Assembly (NCBI GenBank): GCA_964474655.1
Contig: CAYYTU010000051.1
Span: forward strand, 1 to 21,294
Direction of reading: 5' to 3'
From: CAYYTU01 sp964474655
GTDB taxonomy: Bacteria; Chloroflexota; Anaerolineae; B4-G1
Length of the DNA stretch: 21,294 bases
Numbering within the stretch: the stretch's first letter is position 1; every line of letters begins with the position of its first letter. Below, one piece after another: positions 12,098 to 18,546 of this stretch. The position numbers were made by a program, and so were the translations under genes. The notes below the pieces were generated by a model. The model saw nothing but the letters and a program-made list of their open reading frames with translations. It had not been told where the DNA came from and searched no databases.

Positions 12098-13618
12098 CTA
12101 TACAAACCGCTCCCGAATCTCCGCGCTGACGTAATCCAGGATCGCCACGGTGATGGCGATGAACCAAACCGCGATGCCGGCGGCGCGGAAGTTCAACAGA
12201 CGGATATACTGGATCAGCAAGAAACCAATGCCACCGCCCCCCACCAGGCCGACCACCGTGGACATACGAACGTTGATGTCCCAGCGGTAGATGGAGAAGG
12301 AGACGAAGGGCGGTATCATCTGCGGCACCACGGCGTACACGATCGTCTGGAGACCAGTCGCACCAGTGGCCGTGATCGCCTCAATCGGCCCGGGGTCGAT
12401 GCTCTCGATAGCTTCGGAGTAGAGCTTGCCCAGCGCGGCGATGGTATGAACGGTAAGAGCGAGAATACCGGCAAAGGGGCCCAGCCCCACCCACTGAGCG
12501 GCGATGATGACCCAGATGAGCGGCTCAATGGCGCGGACGATGTTGAGGACACCACGCACGAGATAATAAATCACTATCGTGAGCTTAGAGCCAGACATCA
12601 AGTTACGAGCAGCCAGGAAACTGACCGGGACGGCTAAGAGAATGCCAAACGCGGTCGCCATCATGCCCAGGAAGATAGTCTCTATCATGCGCTCGATGCT
12701 GAGCAATAACGGCTCACTGGGCTTCACTATACCCGTCTCTGAAATCTGACGGACCTCCACGTAGTTAATCTGAGGACCTTTAGCGCTGGGCGGGAGCAGC
12801 CGATAGGGCATAATGACATCGATCTGAAACGCGCCTTGATCATCGGTCTCTACGGCGACGTATTCGCCCTCCTGGCGGATGCGGAACTCATTGCCGATGG
12901 GGTCCTTCCACCAGATCTGGATCTCGGTATTCGGATCGAAGTTCTTCCCGTCAAGCGTCAAAGTAGTACCCGGGACGATATTATTATCCTCATCCAGATA
13001 GGACATCTCGCCACAGGTTGGATCGGCTTTCAGATATGGCTCGCCCTCCTCTTCCTCCGGCACCGGAGGCGGGTCGTCGGTACAGGGAGCCTGAATCGGT
13101 GCTCTGGCGGTGATAGTCTCGGTTTCCTGGACGGTGGCGGCATCCCAGGGCCACAACACCTTGGAAAGCAGCGGCCAGGTATCGGATAGCTCCGTTACCG
13201 CCTTGTACATATCGATCTCGCTGATCTGCCAGCCCAGGGAAAAGAAGAGAATAATAATCAGCACAAAGACACCGATGCCGACCTGCCCCTCGGGCCGGGC
13301 CAGATGGTAGGCATCCCAGGCCGACCACAGCCAGAGGAGAAATGTGCCTCCGACGATCAATCCCACGAAAAAAGGGCGCCGGTCGAACGCCTTGACGAAC
13401 ATCGCCATCGGCGTCGGCTCGCGATGGGCCAATCCAGCCACACGCCAGGCCAATAGGCCCAGAATGCTGAGGAGAGAACACAAAATGAGTAACCCCCGAC
13501 GAATTTTACGCGCCAGCAGCTGCCCCAGGCCGGGAATGATCAGTGAGGCAATACCGGCCGCCGGAGCCGGGACCAGGCTCGCCTTTTCTTCTTGCGGAAT
13601 GATTTGCACCGTTTCCAT
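12098..13618 (-). CDS. phnE: PhnE-type ABC permease with an inserted Ig/IPT-like domain
   Basis: The 506-residue protein is about twice the usual PhnE length. Residues 21-105 hold PGLGQLLARKIRRG and two or three membrane helices; 113-130 is another helix. EIDMYKAVTELSDTWPLLSK (134-153) resembles the start of ordinary PhnE. Residues 198-295 form a beta-rich extracytoplasmic region (TCGEMSYLDEDN, PGTTLTLDGKNFDPNTEIQI, WWKDPIGNEF) like an IPT/Ig fold, with an acidic linker before it. The permease core follows from about 310 (IETIFLGMMATAFGILLAVP), with the EAA loop near 413-426 (EAITATGATGLQTI) that docks to the ATPase. It would form the channel for a phosphonate- or phosphite-type solute. It starts 3 nt after the phnC stop. 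Confidence 0.9.
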   Translation of the reverse strand: METVQIIPQEEKASLVPAPAAGIASLIIPGLGQLLARKIRRGLLILCSLLSILGLLAWRVAGLAHREPTPMAMFVKAFDRRPFFVGLIVGGTFLLWLWSAWDAYHLARPEGQVGIGVFVLIIILFFSLGWQISEIDMYKAVTELSDTWPLLSKVLWPWDAATVQETETITARAPIQAPCTDDPPPVPEEEEGEPYLKADPTCGEMSYLDEDNNIVPGTTLTLDGKNFDPNTEIQIWWKDPIGNEFRIRQEGEYVAVETDDQGAFQIDVIMPYRLLPPSAKGPQINYVEVRQISETGIVKPSEPLLLSIERMIETIFLGMMATAFGILLAVPVSFLAARNLMSGSKLTIVIYYLVRGVLNIVRAIEPLIWVIIAAQWVGLGPFAGILALTVHTIAALGKLYSEAIESIDPGPIEAITATGATGLQTIVYAVVPQMIPPFVSFSIYRWDINVRMSTVVGLVGGGGIGFLLIQYIRLLNFRAAGIAVWFIAITVAILDYVSAEIRERFV

Positions 13619-13621
13619 CCC

Positions 13622-14404
13622 TCACGCTCCCTGGCTCAGTCCGGCGCTCACGCGCACCGCTTCCTGACCGTAAATATCCTTGAATTCCTCATCCGACATC
13701 GCACGAATCTCCTCCCTCGTGCCGCGGTAGACGATCTCTCCCGCTCGCAGGCCGATCACGCGCGAGGCGTACTGCTGCACCAGATCCAGGTAATGGAGGC
13801 TGCAGATAATCGTGATCTCCTCCTCTTGGTTCAGCATCTCCAGGTGATCGAGGATGGAGTGCGCCAGCACCGGGTCGAGGCTGGCGACGGGCTCGTCGGC
13901 CAAGATCATCTTGGGCTGCTGCATCAAGGCCCGCGCGATGCCCACCCGCTGCTGCTGACCGCCGCTCAGCTCGTCGGCCCGCTTGAAGGCCTGATCTGCG
14001 ATGCCCATTCGCTCCAGTGCCTCCATCGCCATCTGGCGGTCCTTCTTGGGGAACCGATGGAGCAGGCTGGGCCATTGATTGACGTATCCCAACCGACCAC
14101 CGAGGACGTTGGTGATCACGTTCGAGCGCCTGACGAGGTTGAAGTGCTGGAAGATCATCCCGATCTGGCGTCGAATCTTGCGCAGCTCATTTGATTCCGC
14201 TGCTGTGATATCCACCCCATCCCAGACGACCTGGCCCTCCGTCGGCTCGATCAGACGGTTGACGCAGCGCAAGAGCGTCGACTTACCGGACCCGCTCAAG
14301 CCGATGATGATCAAAAACTCGCCATCCTCGACCGTAAAACTGACGTCCCGGAGGGCCACTGTCCCATCGTCATAAATTTTGGTCAGGTTCTTGACCTCAA
14401 GCAT
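13622..14404 (-). CDS. phnC: PhnC-type ABC transporter ATP-binding protein
   Basis: This 260-residue ATPase is the usual PhnC length. Walker A is GLSGSGKST (35-43), the Q-loop is IFQHFNLV (84-91), the signature is LSGGQQQR (146-153), Walker B is MILADEP (166-172), the D-loop follows as ASLDP, and the switch His is H204 (SLHYLD). SLHYLDLVQQYASRVIGLRAGEIVYRG is the tail that marks PhnC among ABC ATPases. It powers solute uptake with the PhnE permease at the membrane. It lies between phnD (74 nt) and phnE (3 nt). A G/C-rich hairpin in the phnD-phnC gap may lower its expression compared with the binding protein. The true solute (phosphonate, phosphite or phosphate) cannot be told. Confidence 0.95.
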   Translation of the reverse strand: MLEVKNLTKIYDDGTVALRDVSFTVEDGEFLIIIGLSGSGKSTLLRCVNRLIEPTEGQVVWDGVDITAAESNELRKIRRQIGMIFQHFNLVRRSNVITNVLGGRLGYVNQWPSLLHRFPKKDRQMAMEALERMGIADQAFKRADELSGGQQQRVGIARALMQQPKMILADEPVASLDPVLAHSILDHLEMLNQEEEITIICSLHYLDLVQQYASRVIGLRAGEIVYRGTREEIRAMSDEEFKDIYGQEAVRVSAGLSQGA

Positions 14405-14427
14405 ACTTACTTTCTCCTAGCTATCAC

Positions 14428-14453
14428 AAAGGGGGGACCAGTGTCCCCCCTTT
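14428..14453. terminator. Hairpin between phnD and phnC (partial terminator)
   Basis: AAAGGGGGGAC (14428-14438) pairs with GTCCCCCCTTT (14443-14453) across loop CAGT. On the minus strand only TTTGTG follows, so termination is probably incomplete. Hairpins in this place usually raise binding-protein mRNA over the downstream genes. Confidence 0.7.
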
Positions 14454-14478
14454 CGTACGTCACGCATCTGCCTGGCGG

Positions 14479-15390
14479 TTACTCCTGCAGATCCTCAATG
14501 CTCATTCCTGAGGCCTGCAAGACCTGGCGGAAGGGATTATAGAACTCGTCCCCGTGCTTTTCCAGCCCGGCCCAGCTATAAGCGGTATCCAGCGCCTCCT
14601 GGCCCTCCTCGGTCTCGGCGATGGCGAGCAGGGCATCCACGATCTGGCTCTTCAACTCTTCGTCCATATTGGGGATGAACTGAACACCGTCGTTGGGGAT
14701 ATCCTCGGTCACCTCAATGACGACAACCTCATCCATCACGTCGGGGTGATCGTCCTCGATGGTGCCGCGGGCATCCACGTAGGTGGCGCCAGCGTCACAG
14801 TCGCCGTTGTAGACGGCGGCGACGACGGCGTCGTGGCTGCCAGCGTCCAGGATATCGGCCAGGTCCGTTTCGGGGTTGATTCCGGTGGCCCGCATCGTCA
14901 GCTCAGGAATGATCCAGCCGCTGGTGGATAGCGGATCGACGCGGCAGAAGGTCTTACCTTCCAGATCCTCAATCGAATCAATGCCACTATCGGCCTGGGT
15001 GATGATCTGGCCATTATAGGTAGGGCTGCCAAAGCGAACGGCCACCAGCTCGGCCTCGACGCCGCAACGCTCGTTGGCGAGCACGTAGGAGAAGGTGGCC
15101 AGCGACGCCATATGGGCCTCGGGCGGGTCGCTGCACATCGCCTCGACCACACCGGCGTACTCAGTCGCCACGTTGGTGTCGAAGTAGAGGCCGGTCTCGT
15201 CGTGGAGCAGATCGGCCACCTCTTGCGCTCCGGCCGCTACCTGTTCCATCTCGCCCGAAGGCACGAACGACCAGACGATGGGATTCTCTTCGGAGCCCAG
15301 ATCCTGCTCCCGGGGGCCACAGCCGCTCAACATGGCAACCGTAGCCAGCAAAGTCATAGCTATGACAATACGAAGTGCGTTCTTGGACAT
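14479..15390 (-). CDS. phnD: PhnD-type phosphonate/phosphite-binding lipoprotein
   Basis: The 303-residue protein begins MSKNALRIVIAMTLLATVAM-LSGC, a lipoprotein signal with Cys24 as the lipidated residue, then a Glu-rich linker. The mature part has WSFVPSGEMEQVAAGAQEVADLL, MASLATFSYVLANERCG, YNGQIITQADSGIDSIEDLEGKTF and the DPLSTSGWIIPELTMR motif of PhnD/PtxB-type binding proteins, whose Ser-Thr-Ser loop holds the phosphonate group. It captures the solute outside the cell for PhnEC. An AAGGAGGT site is just before ATG 15390. It heads the run phnD-phnC-phnE-GT-KTSC-GT. Four TTAAGG-type hexamers 213-251 bp upstream suggest phosphate-starvation control. Confidence 0.95.
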   Translation of the reverse strand: MSKNALRIVIAMTLLATVAMLSGCGPREQDLGSEENPIVWSFVPSGEMEQVAAGAQEVADLLHDETGLYFDTNVATEYAGVVEAMCSDPPEAHMASLATFSYVLANERCGVEAELVAVRFGSPTYNGQIITQADSGIDSIEDLEGKTFCRVDPLSTSGWIIPELTMRATGINPETDLADILDAGSHDAVVAAVYNGDCDAGATYVDARGTIEDDHPDVMDEVVVIEVTEDIPNDGVQFIPNMDEELKSQIVDALLAIAETEEGQEALDTAYSWAGLEKHGDEFYNPFRQVLQASGMSIEDLQE

Positions 15391-15412
15391 CTCTTACTTA
15401 CCTCCTTGTATT

Positions 15413-15463
15413 GATTGAGATTTAACGACCATTAACACCATCTCGATTGAGATTACGGTTAAC
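15413..15463. repeat. GATTGAGATT direct repeats and TTAAC motifs in the phnD leader
   Basis: GATTGAGATT occurs at 15413-15422 and 15445-15454, 32 bp apart (three helical turns). TTAAC follows or lies between at 15422, 15432 and 15459. They lie 20-75 bp before the phnD start, where a regulator or a leader structure could act. The function is unknown. Confidence 0.5.
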
Positions 15464-15548
15464 TGGTTCCTATATGCCCCCCCTCCTTTGGTATTTATCA
15501 CGTCGTCTTGTCAGTGAAGCAAGGGCCTCGACGATCATCCAGCGTCCA

Positions 15549-15567
15549 ACTCCAGGTATCCTGGAGT
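15549..15567. repeat. 19-bp palindrome in the phnD upstream region
   Basis: ACTCCAGGTATCCTGGAGT is an 8-3-8 perfect dyad 160 bp before phnD, between the TTAAGG array and the phnD leader. It could be an operator. No T-run follows on either strand, so it is not a terminator. Confidence 0.6.
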
Positions 15568-15602
15568 GACTCTGCCCACGCTATGATTCTCTCATGCTGG
15601 GA

Positions 15603-15641
15603 TTAAGGACTTTTTAAGGTGACGTTAGACGCCGTTTAAGG
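15603..15641 (-). promoter_or_regulatory. PHO-box-like array upstream of phnD
   Basis: TTAAGG (15603), TTAAGG (15614), TTAGAC (15625) and TTAAGG (15636) follow one another in 11-bp steps, each a hexamer plus a 5-bp spacer. This is the architecture of PhoP-type PHO boxes. On the minus strand it reads toward phnD, and GAGAAT (15591-15586) could serve as -10. The gap 15464-15730 otherwise holds no gene. Confidence 0.6.
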
Positions 15642-15730
15642 CCTATGTGGGGATGCGATGGATCACCTATCCCTGGGTATGATATATCGGAAGGGGTAGA
15701 CGTGCAAGCTGTCCACTGTTCCGCATAGCC

Positions 15731-16990
15731 CTACGGCACCTGAATCTCCAGGAAGACCGGGGCGACGCGGTAGTTGACCATCGAGATCTCCACATCCTCG
15801 TGGATCAGTGAGGCGTAGCAATACTGGGGATTGCGAGCTTCCACATAGTCCACGAATCGGATGCCGCCGGTCACGACCGCTCGCTCTCCCGCCGGCAGGT
15901 ATAGATGACCCTCCTCATCCTCTACCAGCACGTCCGAATCCCCCACCGCCCAGCGCCAGGGATGATCGATGGGGCTGGTCTCGCAATGGATACCGACGCG
16001 GAAGACACCCGACTGCTGGTACTCCTCCAACGTGGCGTAGTTCTCATCGCTCTCATAGACGGTGCCCGGCAGCGGACCGCTGGTGCGGAGCGGAACCGTG
16101 CTGTCGTTATCGACCGTCAAGGTAAAGTAGAGCGTGCTATCGAGCGGGATCGCCTCATCGGACCACTCGACCTCGCCGTTGAAGATATAGGCCCTGGGCA
16201 CGCCGCCATCTTCGATGGTCAGCGTGTCCGTGGCGACCGTCCACTGGCCCACCGCGTCCCGGGTCCGCATCGTGACCGTATAGGTGCCATCCGGGGGCGG
16301 GGCCGCTCCGTGATCGACGCCGGCATCGTAATCGAACGTATGCCAGCCGGCCTCGTTCTGGGGCGTGGCGGTCTCATCCTCCGCCACGTGGTAGCGGACG
16401 CCGTCCTCGCCCATCAGATAGACGCTCATGTGCTCAACATCTTTCTTCAAGTCGACGTTGATGGTGGCTCGATCGTCGATGCCGTCACGATTGGGCGTGA
16501 AGACCGGCGGGTGGACGCTGAAGCCTTGCAGCTCCGGCAGTGCGGTATCGGCGTCGGCGACGGTGAGCTCGCCGCTGACGCTTTCCGCGTATCCCGCCTC
16601 GTCCACCGCCTCCAGCGTCCAGGTGTAGACGCCGTCCCGCAACACCCGTTTTTCCACCCGAAAATCCTCGAAGGTCTCGCCCGGCAGCGTATAGCCTTCG
16701 ACCACGCCGGCGAAGAGAACCTCGTAAGGCTCCTCCACCGAGGGACCGCGATACGCGCGGTCACGGAAGGAGTAGCGCTGACCATCTTGATTCTCAAACG
16801 TGATCGAAACGTAGGCGCTGCGGTTCAGGTTGTAAGTGATGATCAGCACGTCGTCACGGTTGTCGGCGTTGGGTGTGATCCGATCGCTGGAGAAGGAAAT
16901 GTCTGTCAACAGAGGCTCCTCCCCACACGCGCTCAACGATAAACCCAGGCTCAGCAAAACCAGGATCAGCAAAATGCGCCAATATCGCAA
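15731..16990 (-). CDS. Large lipoprotein with FlgD-like Ig repeats
   Basis: This 419-residue exported lipoprotein has a signal LLILVLLSLGLSLS and an SAC lipobox, then beta-rich modules. SSDRITPNADNRDDVLIITYNL near the start and VHPPVFTPNRDGIDDRATINVDL in the middle are two copies of the TPNxDxxxD motif of FlgD-type Ig domains, followed by DGVYTWTLEAVDEAG and DGTYTVTMRTRDAVG. The C-terminal part (from about residue 280) resembles no family I know. It probably sits on the cell surface. The start is TTG 16990: AAGGAGGT lies 7 nt upstream, and the promoter at 17020-17048 would start transcription near 17013, downstream of the ATG at 17029 that would otherwise be chosen. It is transcribed alone, away from folC. 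Confidence 0.85.
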   Translation of the reverse strand: MRYWRILLILVLLSLGLSLSACGEEPLLTDISFSSDRITPNADNRDDVLIITYNLNRSAYVSITFENQDGQRYSFRDRAYRGPSVEEPYEVLFAGVVEGYTLPGETFEDFRVEKRVLRDGVYTWTLEAVDEAGYAESVSGELTVADADTALPELQGFSVHPPVFTPNRDGIDDRATINVDLKKDVEHMSVYLMGEDGVRYHVAEDETATPQNEAGWHTFDYDAGVDHGAAPPPDGTYTVTMRTRDAVGQWTVATDTLTIEDGGVPRAYIFNGEVEWSDEAIPLDSTLYFTLTVDNDSTVPLRTSGPLPGTVYESDENYATLEEYQQSGVFRVGIHCETSPIDHPWRWAVGDSDVLVEDEEGHLYLPAGERAVVTGGIRFVDYVEARNPQYCYASLIHEDVEISMVNYRVAPVFLEIQVP

Positions 16991-17019
16991 AGTGTCCACC
17001 TCCTTAAATTCAAGGGGCA

Positions 17020-17048
17020 AGTGTACCACAAATCAGAAGTTTGGTAAA
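17020..17048 (-). promoter_or_regulatory. Promoter of the large lipoprotein gene
   Basis: Minus strand -35 TTTACC (17048-17043) and -10 TACACT (17025-17020), spacer 17 nt. It leaves a short 22-nt leader before TTG 16990. Confidence 0.65.
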
Positions 17049-17099
17049 CCCAGCACCAGAATGACCACAAGGGGAAGCTGACCGCCCGCGCGCGGTAAC

Positions 17100-17127
17100 T
17101 TGCACATCCCAAGAAAAAGAGTACAAT
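17100..17127 (+). promoter_or_regulatory. Promoter of folC-lon
   Basis: -35 TTGCAC (17100-17105) and -10 TACAAT (17122-17127), spacer 16 nt, about 37 nt before the folC start. Confidence 0.75.
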
Positions 17128-17163
17128 CCGCGCCGAATCTGGCGTTAATTCACAAGAGGAGCT

Positions 17164-18513
17164 ATGAATTACGTAGAATCTATCGCTTACCTTCACAGCC
17201 TGACCGACTACGAGAAAAAACGCATTCGACGCTACACCCCAGAGACGTTCGATCTTTCACGCGTGGAGGGGCTGCTGGAGGCGGTCGGCGACCCGCACCG
17301 CCAGTTCCCGGCGGTTCACATCGCCGGAACCAAAGGCAAGGGTTCCACGGCGGCGATGATCGAATCCGCCCTGCGAGTGGCTGGCTACCGCACCGGCTTC
17401 TACACCTCACCCCATCTCCATACCTTCCGCGAGCGCATCCGAGTCGGCGGAGAGAACATCCCGCAGGAAGCGGTGGTGGCACTGGTCGAGGAGATCCAAC
17501 CGCTGATCGACCAGCTGCCGGAAGTGACCACCTTCGAGGCGATCACCACAATAGGCTTCCTTTACTTTGCCCGTTCCGAGATCGACATAGCCGTGATAGA
17601 GGTAGGACTGGGCGGGCGGCTCGACGCCACCAACGTACTGACGCCGGAGGTCTCGGTCATCACATCGATCAGCAAAGACCACACCTACCTGCTGGGCGAC
17701 ACGCTGGAGGAAATCGCGTACGAGAAGGCCGGCATCATCAAGCCGGACGTCCCGGTGGTCAGTGCCCCCCAACGCGCCGCTGCGATCAGAACCATCGCCG
17801 AAGTCAGCCGGGAGCAGGACGTCCCCCTGGTGGAGGTGGGCCGCGACTGGAGCTACGACGCCGGCCCGGCCGATCGGCAAGGGCAGACCTTCACCGCGAA
17901 TCGCATTAACGACGGCGGCTCCGCGCTGGATGGCGAGTATTGGATCCCACTGCTGGGACGCCACCAGCTGGAAAACGCCGCCAGCGCCGTCGCCGCGCTG
18001 GATTTGCTCCGCCGCCAGGGCTTCGAGCTGCCGGTGGAAGATGTGCACCAGGGCTTGCGCACGGTGGAATGGCCGGGACGTCTGGAAATCCTGAGCCAGG
18101 ACCCGCTTTTCGTGGTCGATTGTGCCCACAATCCCTACTCCATGCAGACGCTCCGAGAGGCCTTGACGCAATGGTTCCCAGAAAGCCGCTGGGTGGTCAT
18201 CTTCGGCGCCTCCTCCGATAAGGACATCGCCGGTATGCTGGAGGCGCTGCTGCCGATCAGCGATTACACCATCGTCACCCGCGCCGAGCACCCGCGGGCT
18301 ACCGCGCCCGTCGAGCTGGCCGATATTGTAGCCAGCGTCGGCGGCGGGGCGGAAGTGAGCGTCAACGTCGCCAAATCGCTCCAGCGAGCGCTGGCGGTGA
18401 TGGACCCCGGCGACGCCATCCTGGCGACTGGCTCAATCTTCCTGGTAGCCGAGGTGCGCGAAGAATGGGCGCGTCACATTGGGGCCCCGGTGCCGGATAA
18501 CGACCACCAGTAA
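17164..18513 (+). CDS. folC: Bifunctional folylpolyglutamate/dihydrofolate synthase
   Basis: This 449-residue Mur-ligase-type enzyme adds glutamate to folates (and to dihydropteroate) with ATP in the cytoplasm. The P-loop is HIAGTKGKGST (52-62), followed by YTSPHLHTFRERIRVGGENI, the folate-binding loop. FEAITTIGFLYF, VIEVGLGGRLDATNVL and SISKDHTYLLGDTLEEIAYEKAGIIK carry the Mg and ATP contacts, with the Lys normally modified in AYEKAGIIK. The C-terminal glutamate-binding domain starts near residue 300 (FVVDCAHNPYSM). Length and motif order are standard. The AGAGGAG site lies just before ATG 17164. lon begins 33 nt after the stop, so the two are probably co-transcribed. Confidence 0.96.
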   Translation: MNYVESIAYLHSLTDYEKKRIRRYTPETFDLSRVEGLLEAVGDPHRQFPAVHIAGTKGKGSTAAMIESALRVAGYRTGFYTSPHLHTFRERIRVGGENIPQEAVVALVEEIQPLIDQLPEVTTFEAITTIGFLYFARSEIDIAVIEVGLGGRLDATNVLTPEVSVITSISKDHTYLLGDTLEEIAYEKAGIIKPDVPVVSAPQRAAAIRTIAEVSREQDVPLVEVGRDWSYDAGPADRQGQTFTANRINDGGSALDGEYWIPLLGRHQLENAASAVAALDLLRRQGFELPVEDVHQGLRTVEWPGRLEILSQDPLFVVDCAHNPYSMQTLREALTQWFPESRWVVIFGASSDKDIAGMLEALLPISDYTIVTRAEHPRATAPVELADIVASVGGGAEVSVNVAKSLQRALAVMDPGDAILATGSIFLVAEVREEWARHIGAPVPDNDHQ

Positions 18514-18546
18514 CAACCTCTCAAGGATAAATCGGGTGAATGAGTG

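Noticed and set aside
15905..16942. Plus-strand open frame (345 codons) opposite the lipoprotein gene
   Set aside because: The minus frame has a promoter, ribosome binding site, lipobox and repeated TPNxDxxxD motifs; the plus frame is a high-GC shadow.
16991..17029. ATG 17029 as start of the large lipoprotein
   Set aside because: It would lie upstream of the predicted transcription start; AAGGAGGT is placed correctly for TTG 16990.
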